This document shows, piece after piece, positions 38,201 to 50,391 of a stretch of 64,000 nucleotides of DNA. The notes beneath the pieces were generated by a model that saw only the letters and a program-made list of their open reading frames with translations, was not told the origin of the DNA and did no database searches. The first letter of the stretch is position 1. Each line of letters starts with the position of its first letter. The DNA is from CAWKGC01 sp963849005 (GTDB taxonomy: Bacteria > Pseudomonadota > Gammaproteobacteria > Burkholderiales > Usitatibacteraceae), in assembly GCA_963849005.1 (NCBI GenBank), contig CAWKGC010000022.1, positions 372,001 to 436,000 of the forward strand, read 5' to 3'. A program made the translations under genes and the position numbers.

Positions 38201-39603
38201 TATGGCGCTGGCACGCCGGCCAAATTGTACAGGCGGTAGCTGAGGGACTCGAACATGCCCTGTTCACCGCGGAAGCCGCGACTGGCGTGCTGAAACACCG
38301 CCGAGAGATTCAGCTTGTCCCATTTGGTGGGATAGGGCGCGCCATAATTGTCATAGGCCTGGAAAGCATGCCCCCGGTTGAAGTTGAATTCCAGTGATTC
38401 TTGCCGGCCGTGCTCCGATATACGCCGCCGCGGGCGCGAAAGCCAATGTGATCGTAAACCGCGCCGTTGTAGACGAAGGTGCCCCGCCAGGGATAGTCGT
38501 CGCCCATATAGCGCGCCCACAGCGGTGAGTAAGGAATGTACTGGGCGTCCTGAACGTCAGCAACGTTGGCAATGACGGAGTAGACTGGCAGTGGCCGCAT
38601 CTGGCCGAAATCATAGACGCGGGCGACGCCTTCATCCCCAGCGGCTCCGGGGCGGTTTGCACCAGTCCAAGGTGCAGGGCCGTCACAAACATAGAGCGCA
38701 AAATTGGGTTGTGGATCGTCGGCATAGGGGACCGCCACCGCGTGCCCGGTGGCGTCGGTGGCCTCCACGCGATAGCGGATCAGGGTGCGATTTTGACGCC
38801 ACTCGGCGGGCAGCGTCGCGGCATAGACGTTGCTGCCCATCGACGCCATGGGCAGCGCTCTCCAATCCGACGCATAGCCCGGATCAGAGAGACGAATGTA
38901 GTTGCCGGGCGTCACCACTTGCACGAGCAGCCGCACAGCGCTCACGCCGTCGGCATCGACGACGTGAGCGCGCACGGTGACCTCATCAGCGGCTCTGGGT
39001 GCAAAAGGTGTATGGACCACGTCGTCGATCAACGGCGGCGGGTTCACCAGCCACAGGTCGTTCGCCGCGTCCCGGCGTCGGGAGACCAGAGCGCCACGTC
39101 CCCGCCACCCTGTTGTCGAGCTGCGGGTTGAGCAGCCCGATCGACCTGTCGTCTTCGCCGCCGAATATGGGCCAGGGAAAGCCCAGCCCGTAGGCGACAC
39201 GGTTCACGTCGCGGCCAAACTGGTCGTACAACACGATCTCTTCGCCTTCATTGGCAAGCTGACCAGCGAAGGGTCCAAGAGCTGAGGCATTGTAGCGCTC
39301 TTGGATAGTGCGAGGATCCTGAGCGACGACCAAATAGCCGTTCGCCGGAATCACTGCACTCGAAGGGAAGGTGTATTCAATGCCGCCCCCTAAGGTCCAG
39401 TCAGAGAGCGCCACCGGGTTCGGCGTGGGATTGTGGAGTTCAATGAACTCTGCGTGCGCAGTCTTGGGGAACGGGTCAGCGTGAATCTCGCTGATCACGA
39501 CAGGCACGACGAAGGAGGCGGGTTCGGCATGCAGCGGCGCTACGGCTAACAAAGAGAACGCTGTCAGGACAAAACCCAGGCAGAATCTAAACTGATTCCA
39601 CAT
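35244..39603 (-). CDS. Secreted CotH kinase / lamin-tail domain protein, copy 1
   Basis: About 1450 residues. A signal peptide (FRFCLGFVLTAFSLLAVAPL, then HAEP) is followed by a first lamin-tail domain: VISEIHADPF, AEFIELHNPTPNPVALSDWT. A beta linker follows (VTVRAHVVDADGVSAVRLLV). The CotH-like kinase domain has IGFRARGGVYR, FNFNRGHAFQAYDNYGAPYP, WGLYLAIEDMDGNFLDAHGL and LPWDTDLTWATEFFG. Two or three more lamin-tail domains follow (LRVTELMYHPLAAGNV with LEFIELHNVGTTAIELSDL; PVLINELQLDQDSQQAVAVE; GVAWLELTNLTDQPVPLYD) and the C-terminus is a fibronectin-like strand set. CotH kinases phosphorylate proteins outside the cytoplasm in spores. Breaks lie near 39090, 38405, 37680, 37400, 37150, 36560 and 36140. 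It is divergent from the FG-GAP gene and has a close paralogue at 45794-50194. Confidence 0.82.
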
Positions 39604-39699
39604 AGCAATACCTCGCCCCAGGCAAGTAGTATTCCATAGACCTGCGTTGCGGACTGGGTGAACGGTCGTGTCCGCGAGGTGCAAGCACCCTCTGTTACT

Positions 39700-39727
39700 T
39701 TGGGTGCAGCGCGAATGCTGCTATTAT
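39700..39727 (+). promoter_or_regulatory. Candidate promoter of FG-GAP gene 1
   Basis: TTGGGT, 16 bases, then TATTAT, 50 bp upstream of the first ATG. The -10 region continues TATACATGC, a string also found in the promoter of the second copy. Confidence 0.45.
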
Positions 39728-39776
39728 ACATGCCGGCAGGAGATCGTTTCCAAATTATCCTGGGTTTTCAAGGCGC

Positions 39777-42700
39777 ATGGTCTGTCAATCGAATGTTGCG
39801 TTTCACAAACTGAGTTCTTCCCAGAAGCTCGGTTTGTCCACCGTTACGGCGCTTATCTTTCTTTGTCTCAACCTGTCGCCAATACTGGCTGGCCCATCAG
39901 TGCCCAGCGTTGCACCCTCCCCGATTGCATCTGATGCTCTGCTCAACCCTGACGCACCTGGCATTAAGCCGGACGACGCTGCGCTGTTTCAAACCAGCGT
40001 GATCCCGGCCAACCACTTGGAGGGCGCACAGTCCGTGGCGCTGGCGGACCTGGATCGGGACGGCCGTCTCGACGCAGTTGTGGCCACGCGCACGGCGGAC
40101 AAGGTAATGTGGTTCCGCAACCTGGGGAGTGCGCAGTTCGAGCAGCGTCTCCTGGTCCAGGCGTCGGGTGCATACATGGTGGCTTCGGCTGACCTCAACC
40201 AGGATGGCCGTTTAGACGTGCTGGTGGCGGCCGTGGGCGTGGTGTCCCCCTCCTCTTTTGGCGCCCAGGAAGAAAGTCGAGCCGCAGCCCCAGGCGCTGT
40301 CTTCTGGCTTCAAAACAACCTGCCCGGCAACCCAAACTTTACGCGCCAGAATATTGCCACAGGACTCCGCTACCCAGTCGCTTTATCTCCTGCCGACATA
40401 GACCAGGACGGCGATATGGATGTGCTGGTGGTCACCCGCGACGATAATCGTGTCACGCTCTATCTCAATGATGGAGGCGCGCCGCCGAGCTTCTCACCGG
40501 TCCTGGTGAGCGACAGCGCCATGGGCGCTGCCGGTGTCCATGCGGGTGACATCGACGGTGACGGTCGGTTGGATATTCTTTCAGCGTCTGAGAACGACAA
40601 CCAGATCCGCTGGTATCGCAATCTTGGTGGCACTCCCCCACGCTTCGAGGCTCGTATCGTACGCGATGGCCCGCCTCCTCCCCCGGACGAGGATTTTGCC
40701 AAAGCGGTCTTTGCCACCGATCTGGATGGCGATGGTGACACCGATATTGCCTATGCTGCGGAGGAACAAAATCAGGTGGGCTGGTATGAGAATCGGGGCG
40801 GCGGCACAGCCTTTGTGGAGCACCTGCTGTTGACCACCGCCAACCATGCCAAGTATGTCACCGGGCGGATGTCGACCAGGACGGCGACAGCGACCTCCTG
40901 GCAACTTCCACCGTCGACGGCACGGTCTGGTTCCTGGAAAACAACGGCGAGCAACAGCCAACCTTTGCCGTGCGGGTGGTGACCAACGCGACTCCTGGCG
41001 CACACAGCGTGCAGGCTGGTGACCTGGACGGCGATGGCGATGTCGATCTCCTGTCTGCCGCCCGCGATGATGGCCGGGTCACCCTCCATTTGAATACTAC
41101 CTCCCACCGCACGGCCGTCTATGCGCCACGGGCCGAAGCCATCGTGGCTGTCTACAGATCCGCGGCACTCGGTTTTCGCCAGCGATTTGGATCGCGATGG
41201 CGACCTGGATTTGCTTTCTGTAGCAGACCAGGTCCTGGCTTGGCACCGGAATGACGGTGGCGCGCCACCCGCCTTTGTGGCCAACGTCATCGCCTCCGAC
41301 CTGGTCGGGGGTCACTGGGTCGTCGCAGTCGATATGGATGGCGACGGCGACCAGGACCCAGTAGTCGCGGACACCAAGGCCAACGCTATCTACTGGTACG
41401 AAACTATGCTCAGCCAGCCAGGCGGCCAGCCAAGTTTTCTCCGCCATCTGGTGTCCACCGCGACCCAGGGACCGCGCACGGTTGACGCTGCCGATCTGGA
41501 TCGCGATGGCGATCTGGACCTCTATGTCGCTGCGGACCTGGATAACGGCGTGACCTGGTTCGAGAATTTGGGGGATAAACCCCTGAATTTCGCCCGCCAT
41601 GTGGTCACAGACAGTGCGCTCGATGCTCGCGCCGCCTACGCCGCGGACATAGATGGCGACGGCGACCTGGATCTGATGTCGGTTTCGGCTGCAGATAGCC
41701 AGGTGGCCTGGTACGAAAACAATGGCGCCCGCCCGCCCCAGTTCATTCCCCACACGATCTCGCGGGCAATGTTTGGCGCTCGCACCATCGCCGCCGCTGA
41801 CCTGGACGGCGACGGCGATATCGACATTCTCACCGCCGCAGAGTATGGGCATTCGATTGTCTGGTTTGAAAACCTGGGCGGGTCGCCACCTGCTTTTGCT
41901 GCCAACACGATCGCCACGAATGCCTGGGGCGTGAATGCGCTCTTTGCGGGTGATGCGGACCAGGATGGCGATGTGGATCTCTTTGCCGCCAGCGCTGCCA
42001 GCAATTCAATTCTCTGGCATGAGAACAATGGCGCTGGAGATCCGGCCTTTGCCGAGCACGTACTCTCGTTTTACAGCGCGGACGCCCACGGCGTGTTCGC
42101 CGCGGACATGGACGGCGATGGTGACCTGGATGTGCTGGCCGCATCGCGCGGCGACGGCAAGATCGCCTGGTATGAGAATCTGGGCGGTCAGTACCTGTTG
42201 ACTACGCTTGCCGACGAACTGCTCAACGGCAATCTGCAAACAGTGCTCCGGCTACTGGTGACCCACCGCGGCTGGCCCAACGACCCTCAACTCGCTCTGC
42301 ATCGCCTGGTGTTGCGCTTTACAGACGCTGCTGGCCAGCCTTTGACCACCCCTCGCCTGGCCAGCCTGGTCAGGCGCCTCAGCATCTATCGCGACCAGGG
42401 TGATGGCCTGTTCAGCCCCTCCCAGGATCCTCTGCTTGTCGCGCCGGGGGAACTGGTTCTGGACAACACCGGCGCACTGGTCATACCGATCATGAGCCAG
42501 GATCCCAACACCCAAATGGTCCCGCGCACCACGACCCAGTTCTTCGCTGTGATCGAATGGTGGCTGGATGGCTGTTCGGAGCTAGAAGGGCCACAAGTGG
42601 CGGTCGTCCCAGAGTTCATTCGTGTGCAGAACGTGCTGACCAACTACCCTGTAGCGGCCGAATATGTGCGTAACCTGGACGGCGTGGCCGAACTCGCTGT

Positions 42701-43205
42701 TCAACCCACGGTGGTGATCAACGAACTGGTGGCAAAAAACGTCAGCGGTCTGCTGGATCCTGATGAAGTTGGTGAATATCCAGACTGGATTGAACTCTAC
42801 AACCCCACTGCTGCTGCAATTCACTTGGGCGGCATGGCCTTCACCGACGACCCCAATAACCTGCTTCGCTACCGGATTCCAGATGGCGTCACCATCGGCG
42901 CGCATAGTTTCCTCATTTTTGTGGCCGACGGCGAACCGGAGCAGGGGCCGTTGCACACGAACTTCAAGCTGAACCGTTCCAGCGAGTTCGTTGGGTTCTA
43001 CGCACCCACCGCACAGGGCCTGCGCCCACTGGACGCCATCGAGTATGGCCCCTTGCTCCCCGACGAAGCCTACGGGCGCGATCCTGCCAACCCCGATAAC
43101 TGGCAGCTCCTGGGAACCGCCACCCCCGGCAGCATCAACCTGACCGTGCCCGTGTCAGCACGAATCTACTTGCCGACTGTGATGCACACCGCGGCCTGTC
43201 GCTGA
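39777..43205 (+). CDS. Secreted FG-GAP/VCBS repeat protein with lamin-tail domain, copy 1
   Basis: About 1142 residues. A hydrophobic leader (STVTALIFLCLNLSPILAG) is followed by roughly thirteen FG-GAP-like repeats. Each has a calcium-loop motif such as ADLDRDGRLDAVVA, GDIDGDGRLDILSA and ADMDGDGDLDVLAA plus a WYENLGG-type strand, predicted to form one or two beta-propellers. A spacer domain then leads to a lamin-tail domain (VVINELVAKNVSGLLDPDEV, YPDWIELYNPTAAAIHLGGM, LHTNFKLNRSSEFVGFYAP). The C-terminus is VSARIYLPTVMHTAACR. Breaks lie near 40860 and 41160 only. It diverges from the CotH/lamin-tail gene across 173 bp and is paralogous to 50392-53774. It is probably a calcium-bound adhesin or surface protein. 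Confidence 0.87.
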
Positions 43206-43206
43206 C

Positions 43207-43256
43207 ATGAAAATAGGGGCGAGGGGCGAGATGCGAGGCCGGCCCACTATTTTCAT
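43207..43256 (+). terminator. Hairpin after FG-GAP gene 1
   Basis: A perfect 10-bp stem (ATGAAAATAG / CTATTTTCAT) begins just after the stop codon, with a loop holding GGGGCGAGGGGCGAG. TGAAAATAG recurs again 70 bp on. It could stop both this gene and the convergent glycosyltransferase. Confidence 0.5.
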
Positions 43257-43327
43257 CGTTATTGGCGCCGCCAAGGCATGGTGCCTGACCTGAAAATAGA
43301 TAGGGGCGACGCCGGCACAGCTTTTAT

Positions 43328-45819
43328 TTACGGTTTTCCTGCAATTCCCACTGACGTGAGCACCGTCGGCGACGCCTGCGCCAAATCCGGGATGGGCGCC
43401 AACGTCGCAGCGTCATACACCACAGCGGCAACCGCATACTCACCGGGCGGAGTCCCTGGCAGGACAAAAAGGCCCAACCGATCGGCGGGCAGCAGCGGGC
43501 GGTCAAGGCTGGCCACAACGGCCCCAGCACTGTCCAGGAGGCGATAGGAGACTTTCCAGTTGGCGCCCCCAGGGTTGCTCCAGCTTGTCTCCAGCGGCAG
43601 TACTTGCCCCGGCTCGATGCTGGGCAGGGTGCGCAGGGCACGTCAAGGCGACGCCCGGCCAGGTTGCAGTGACCGCTGCGCTCTGGAGCGGCGCCTGCGG
43701 CAAGCCATAGATGTCGAGGCCGGCAAAATCATTGCCGACGGCGGCGGCATGATAGCCGTTGGCTTCCAGCCACCCCAACCAGCGAATTCGACGCCGCAGC
43801 CGACACCACCAGCAATGTGTCCGTCAGGCCAGAGAGAGCGCTGGCGGGATCTGCCGTCGCTTCGTTCAAGACGCGTGCCGGCGCGGTCGGCGTCCCGTGC
43901 AACGTGACCCAGAACGCGAGGTCGTTGTTGCCATAGACGAGCGTCGCATGGGGACTCCACGCCCGCCCGATCAGTTCCGCGGCAGGCTGGGTTGCTGCCA
44001 GCAAATCGGTCTGCATTTGGGGATAGCCGAAAGGGTGTTCCTTGCGGTGAAAGAGGTACACTGTCTCGCCGTTTGGCAACGGATAGCGTTTCACTTCGGC
44101 ATACAGCGCATGAAAGATGGGATCTCCGGCCAACAGTTGCTGGCTCAGTTCCCGCCCCGGCCCTTCTACATCCCGATTGTCGCCATCTTTGAGCAGCACC
44201 CAGGCTGAGGTCAAGATATTGGCCCAGGGGTTGGCCAACTCTTCGGTCACGTCCTTGATCCTGATGTCGCGGCCGGTCCAGGATGATCTGGTTGCGCAGC
44301 GCGCCGCGATGCAGTTGGGGTATATTGACCAGCAGCGCCAGTTGTTGGCGCTCGGTCGCATCGCCGCGAATTTCGGCCAGGATGGCTGGAAGTATGGCAT
44401 AGCCCGGGTCGGTGACGCCGCTGGCTGGCGGCACGACGTAGCTCGAGCGCGCCCACAGCGTTTCCGTTCGCTGGTAGAGCGGAAAAAGCCCATCGAAGGT
44501 GAATAGAGACCACTGACTCACCAGCACAACCAGCCAGAGCGCGACGATGACGGGTCGCAGCCGGCGCGGATAGAGTTGCAGCCCGACCACCGCCAGCACC
44601 GTGAAGCCGGGGATGAGTGGCGTCAGGTTGCGAGCATTGGCTTGAGCAATGAGCACCAGCGCCCCAAGCGCCGAGAGGATGCTGAGCCAAAGCGGCGGCG
44701 CCAGCTCATTCAGCGGGCGCCGCCTGACCGCTGCCCACAGCCACGGCGCCAGTGCGGTGGGCACAACGATCCAAAACGCCGCCGGCCCTAGATGCTCCCA
44801 GTAGAGGTAGTACAGATAGCGGACGTAGTTCCATGCGTTCAGTGGGGTGGAGGTGGTGGCGCCACGATCCTGATCGGTCACCAAAAGCCGCACCATGAAA
44901 TCGGCATAAGGCAGATACCAGACGCTGGCAACGACTGCGGCCAGCAGCACGCCGGTCATCCAGTTGGTGAGCGGCGTGGCGGGGCGGGCGAGCAGATAGA
45001 ACAGGCAAGCCAGCAGTGCCCACCAGCCCAATAGTGCCCAATCTCCTGCGGGCAGTTCAGCCAGCGCCGCCCGATTGGGCCAGAACCAGAGGAACGCCAA
45101 GACACCCGCCCCCGCGACCGCCCCTCCGGCCGCTAACCAATGTACCTTGAACTGCTGCGGCCGCACCTGGCGCAGCCGCAGCCAGTCGGCGCGCCAGAGA
45201 AACCAGAGCAAAGGCAGCGCAATGTAGATGGGCATCGTCCATTTGACCAGCAGGCCGGCCCCCAAGCTGACGCCCCACACCAACGTCCACCCGCGCCGGG
45301 TGAAGCCCGTGGCGCGATAGAGGGCCAGCAGGTTGAGCGTCACCAGCGTCGTCAGCAGCATTTCGGTGTAGAACAGGCGCGACATCGCAAACAGGATGGG
45401 CCAGAGACCCACCAAGCCTGCAGCCACCAGCCCAACGCGCGGCGTTGCTACCTGCGCGCCGAGCAGGTAAGTCAAAATGACGACAGCACCCAACAAAAGC
45501 AGGTTGGCCAATTGAGCGCTGTCACTGCTCAGCCCAAAGAAGGCCAAAAAAGGCTGCACGATGATAAACAGCGCCGGGGGGCGATAGGGATCATAGGTGA
45601 AGGCCTGAAAAAGCGCCTGGGGGAGAAATTCAGGAACTGGGTGTACTCCAGGCTGGCCTGCAAATACTTGCTGGCGTCGTGGCCGACAAAGATGGTGTTC
45701 TGTTGGAGCCAGGCAAGACCACCAAAGAGATTGGCAGCGACGACCAGCCCTAGCGCCAACCACAAGCGCCAGGGCCGGCCAAGCCCACGAGACTCACTGG
45801 GCGTTGTCAGTTTTTCCAC
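43328..45819 (-). CDS. GT39-like membrane glycosyltransferase between the two surface cassettes
   Basis: About 830 residues. The GTG start at 45819 reads VEKLTTPSESRGLGRPW into a first helix (LWLALGLVVAANLFGGLAWL) and the loop NTIFVGHDASKYLQASLEYT. A long clean stretch of membrane helices follows (FTYDPYRPPALFIIVQPFLA, MSRLFYTEMLLTTLVTLNLL, LVKWTMPIYIALPLLWFLW). The extracytoplasmic end includes LPNGETVYLFHRKEHPFGYP, LVYGNNDLAFWVTLHGTPTA and DRPLLPADRLGLFVLPGTPP. Breaks lie near 45620, 44275, 43790 and 43650. The start overlaps the end of the second CotH/lamin-tail gene by 26 bp, so the two are translated from one message. This links a lipid-carrier glycosyltransferase directly to a secreted surface protein. 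Confidence 0.8.
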
Positions 45820-48800
45820 GGTGAACCGAAGACAGATAGACGATATGATAGGTGGCGCGCTTGGTCGAAAACGCCAGGTCGCGGACGGCGCCATCCGCTG
45901 TTTTGGCCCGCAGCCAGTAGGTGTAGGGCTACATCTGGATTCGCGTCTGTCATCCAGCCACGTGTAGAGCGCCGATGCGGAGGTCGCCTGGCGCAGCACC
46001 GCCCGCGACCGTGGTCAGCAACTCAATGGCCTGCTGCCCAATGGGCTGCGCAGCAGCTCGAACTCCTGCCACGCCGCTCTCCGAGTCGTAACCCATTGAA
46101 TTTCAACTTGTTGCTCGTCGTTGATGAAGACATCGAAACTGCAGAGCGCCACACTTCGGCTGGCGACGACGGTTCCACGTTGTTGGCAGGGAGCGTTGGA
46201 CGCCAATTGGCAGGTTCGCTGCCAAAGCCGTCCAGCTGAGCACGCACGAATGGCCTCGCCAGGCAAGGTGGGCAAGGGCCAGGCGCCAGCTGCGCGATAG
46301 TCAACCCAATCGACGGCAGCATCACACGCTGTCCAGTGCTCGTGCGCAGCGGCTGATAGAGGGTCAAGCGCATACCGGTGTCCAGCATAGGGAAAGGGAA
46401 AGGTCCCGAGGCATACACGCCAGCAGGCACATGGCCACTCATGCAGGCAGCAGCAGGCGTGCTGCCTACGATGCGCAAGCGGCCATGGGGCGGCAGCGTG
46501 ATCCCAGCTGGCAGATGGAAGAAGATACCGCCGAGCCACCAGGTCCGCTCCAGGTGCTCTGGGTCATACAGGGGCACCGGCTGGTCGGTCAGGTTGGTGA
46601 GTTCCAGCCATTCCACGCCATCGGGCGGCGCCAACATGATCTGGCTGATCACCACCGGCCCGACGAGGGGGCCGCCATTCGGGGCGCCCAGGGTCATGGC
46701 TGCGCTGGGGGGCGAAGTATTCGTTGCCGTCGCTGTTGACCAGGCGGCCCAGGGTGACGCCGGTGACGGGCACGTCGTAATGGGCACTGTGTTGGTAGCC
46801 GCTCAAGCGCCCGCTGGCTGCAGCCGAAAACAGGGTGAGCAGGCCAGCCGCAGCTTGCAGCCGGCGCGGGAAATCCGCCGCCGCCAACGGCAAGACGAGA
46901 TAGCCACCGGCCGGCACACGGCTGCCGGCGGGCAGCCGATAGCCAGGCGGCGGATTGTTCAGATCATGCTGGCATCAGTGTCGTCTGGTCGGTGAGCAGC
47001 CAGCCGCTGATGTCGGCGTCACGGTCGCCGGGGTTGTAGATCTCGACTGTGGCAAGCTGTTGATTAGCCGCGTCAAATTGCAGCTCGTTGATCAAGACCG
47101 GCGTCGGGATCCGTTGCGCCGGGTGAACCCTCGCAGCCCAATGCTTGCCTGCCAGTTGGCAGGCTGCTCGGGATCAGCCAGTCCTGTGGGGTCCTTCAGA
47201 ACCAGGGAATAGCCGCTGCCGTCGGCGCCAGCTGGGCCACCCGTCGTCGTCCGCATAGGCAAAGGACCAACCTTGCTGGTCGTAGGCATCCAGCCAAGGT
47301 GAGGCGTTCGCCGCTATCCTCAGATTGCGCCCGAATTCCCCATCGGGTTGAAAGCCGTAGTGGCGGGCAAACTGGGCGCGGATCGGCCGCAAGCACATAG
47401 TAGGCCTGGGGCGCGAGGCGGGCGCCGACCGGAAATTGGTAACCAATGCCAGCGGAGAAGTGCAAATTGGAGAGGTCGAGCTCAGTTGAGTCCCTGCATT
47501 GCGCAACTCGACGAACTCCAGTTGTTCGGCAGGAACATTCCCGGCTGCCGGTGGATGATACATCAATTCGGTGACGCGCAGCCACCGGGCCGGGTTCTCT
47601 AGCGGCGGCCCAGGCCACGAACTCGGCGGGGGCTGACCAGTGACTCCAGCGTCCTGAGTTGTCTTTCATGCGCACACGGACGCGACAGGTGATGCCTGGC
47701 CGACAGACGCCATTGGGCAGCGTGATCGTGGTGATCGTGGGCAGCTCGGCGCTGACCCAGGTGGCTTCGATCTCATAGCGATTGCGCTGATCGGGACGGT
47801 CGCCGGGAAGACCTGGCCAGATGATTTCGGCAGCGCGCCACTGGACAGCGGCAAAGGTCTGGGCGCCCTGGGGATCTGCAAAGGCACTGGGGCCAAAGGT
47901 CAGTTGATCGGCGGGATAGCCCGGCGGGCCAGCCATAGTAGGCGCCCGGCGTGATGGGGAAACGCCGTGTCGGTGAGCAGCATCGCTATCGATCCAGCTC
48001 GCCCGCTGGCGCGCATAGTCGCTCATGAATTGGACAACACCGCGAAAGGTTCGCCCTGGAAAAGCAACATAGAACATGCCCTGCCGCGCGCGATCTCTGG
48101 GCTACATACCGCGATTTCAGCGTCGGGCTGTAGTCCCAGCGTGGCGCGGTCTGCATCCGACCATGGAGAAGCCCGCCATTGGGGTGTCGATGACGTCGGC
48201 ATATCTCATTGATCATTGGGGTAAGCTGCTCAGGGGAAAAGAGCAAGTCACGCAGCTCGCGCAGGCGATTCTGGTACTCGATCTGAAATGCAGGATGGTA
48301 TCAAGACGCGATCGCGAAATGGTTCGCTGTCCCTGCCCAAAGAAACGGTCACCCACGTCAGGTCGGCATCCCAAGGGAAGATGGACCAGCGCGCCAGTGA
48401 GCGGATTCAAGTAATAGTCGTAGTTCTTGCCCTGATCGACGTCATAATTGACGAACAGCTTCGAGGATCGAGCGAAAGCTGAAATAGCCGTCCAGATCGA
48501 AGTTGCTCCGCCACCAACTAGCGGTCCTGACCACGCTGTTGATAGGCAGCCAAGAAATGCGTTCAAGTCCGATTTGTCGGTCACACCGACCGGACTCTGA
48601 TAGTCAAGCTCACCCGTCCGGATCCTATCATCTCATACAGGTTGCCGGCAGGCAGCCCATGTGCAGTCCAGGAAGTCGCCATCCAGGTTCTCGATGGCAA
48701 GGTACAGCCCCCAGAAATCACCCTCATACTGATTTTCAGTGCTTGTCGCGCGGCTGGTCCACCACGCGGAAGTGCACAAAGTGGGTAGCACGGCGCCGGC

Positions 48801-50194
48801 ACACCCGCCAGGTTGTACAGCCGATAGCTGAGCGACTCGAACAGGCCCTGTTCACCCCGGAAGCCACGATTGGCATGCTGCATCACGGCGCCCAGGTTCA
48901 ATTTGTCCCACGTAGTGGGGTAGGGTACGCCATAATCGTCATAAGCCTGGAAGGCGTGGCCCCGGTTGAAATCGAACCTCCAGTGATTCTTGCCCGCTGC
49001 GTACCGTTACTCTGCCACCGCGGGCGCGAAAACGAATGTGATCGTAGACCGCGCCGTTATAGACCAGGGTGCCCATCCAGGGATAGTCATTGCCCATATA
49101 GCCCTCGCGCAAGGGCGAATTGGGGATGTATTGAGCATCCTGAACATCGTCGGCAGCTGGCGATCAAGGTGTAAACGGGCAAGGATCGCATCTGGTTGAA
49201 GTCATAGGTGCGGACGAGCCGCGGAGTCGGACTGTTGGGGCGAATGGCGCCCGACCACGTTGGAGCGCCATCGTACACGTAGAGGGCGAAGTTGGGTTGC
49301 GTATCGTCGTTGTACGGCGTTGTCACCGTCTGCCCGCTGCGGTCAGCGGCTTCGATGCGATAGCGCACCAGCATGCGGTTCTGCCGGAATTCAGCAGGTA
49401 AGTCGGCCGCATAGACATCATCGCCGACTGGCGCCATCGGGATGGCGGTCCAGTTTGTGGCATAGGCTGGGTCTGACAGGCGAATGTAGTAGCCCGGCGC
49501 CACTGCCTGCACCAGCAGGCGCACAGAACGCTACGCCGTCGGCATCGACCACATGGGCGCGAATCGTGACTGGTGTCGGAGGATTTGGGCGCAAAGGGCG
49601 TGTGGGAGATCGCAGTCGAGCAATGGGGGAGGGTTGTTCGTTACACCGTCATTGGCACGGCCCGGGGTTGGCCAGCCGGAGCGCCACGCGCCCGGCATGC
49701 GATTGTCAAGCTGCGCATTGATCAGCCCGATGGAGGCATCCCGGTCGCCGCCTGCCAGCGGCCATGGAAAGCCAAGACCGTAGGTCAGGCGATTGATTTC
49801 GCGTGCGGCACTATCGCGCAGCACAATCTCGTCCCCATCATTGTTCAGCTTCCCCACAAACGGCCCCAAAGCCGACGCCATAGACCTGTCGAACGCTGGC
49901 CGGCTGTTCGGCCACCAGCAACGTACCCGCCGCCCGCAAGCTGCGTACCAGGCGGGAAGATATAGTCGATCCCCTGGCTGAGGGTCCAATTCGAGAGATC
50001 CACCGTGTTCGGTGTTGGATTGTAGAGTTCAACATACTCGAGCTGGGCTGTCTTGTTTTGAGGAGCGTAATGAATTTCGTTGATGACAATTGTTGCCGCA
50101 GTGCTCTCGGCCTCGGCGTGAAGCACGCGCGGCGCGACAAACCGCCGCACAGGGCCAGGAGGAGGCCGATCCAGACTTTCAGCCACTTTCCCAT
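45794..50194 (-). CDS. Secreted CotH kinase / lamin-tail domain protein, copy 2
   Basis: Paralogue of the 35244-39603 gene with the same domain order. A leader (MGKWLKVWIGLLLALCGGL) with a GGAGGTG ribosome site precedes the first lamin-tail domain (TIVINEIHYAPQNKTAQLEY, VELYNPTPNTVDLSNWTLSQ). Next come MRLLVQAVAPGYYIRLSDPA, the CotH region (NLGAVMQHANRGFRGEQGLF, SLSYRLYNLAGVPAPC) and further lamin-tail domains (LTNLTDQPVPLYDPEHLERT). The C-terminal end ATYHIVYLSSVHRG closely matches copy 1 (ATYHIVYLSSIHSA). It is much more broken than copy 1, with some fifteen indels, especially between 46950 and 49000. Either the read quality is worse or this copy is decaying. The stop lies inside the start of the following glycosyltransferase gene. 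Confidence 0.75.
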
Positions 50195-50246
50195 GACAGC
50201 ACCTCCACTGGCTCTGCATTGCACCCACAATTGGGTGAATGGGGAC

Positions 50247-50275
50247 TTGGAATGCATCACCAGATCTGATAGTAT
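50247..50275 (+). promoter_or_regulatory. Candidate promoter of FG-GAP gene 2
   Basis: TTGGAA, 17 bases, then TAGTAT, with the string TATACATGC shared with the copy-1 promoter. A TTGGGTGAATGG element lies just upstream, resembling CTGGGTGAACGG at 39652 in copy 1. Confidence 0.5.
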
Positions 50276-50391
50276 ACATGCGGATTTGTTTTTTCAACCA
50301 AGCCATATAGTCACAGGAGAGAGACTGCCTGTTCATAAACGGCGCAACCAGGGCAATGCGGCGCCCTGGCGGTTGAGTTGAGGCGCTCCTT

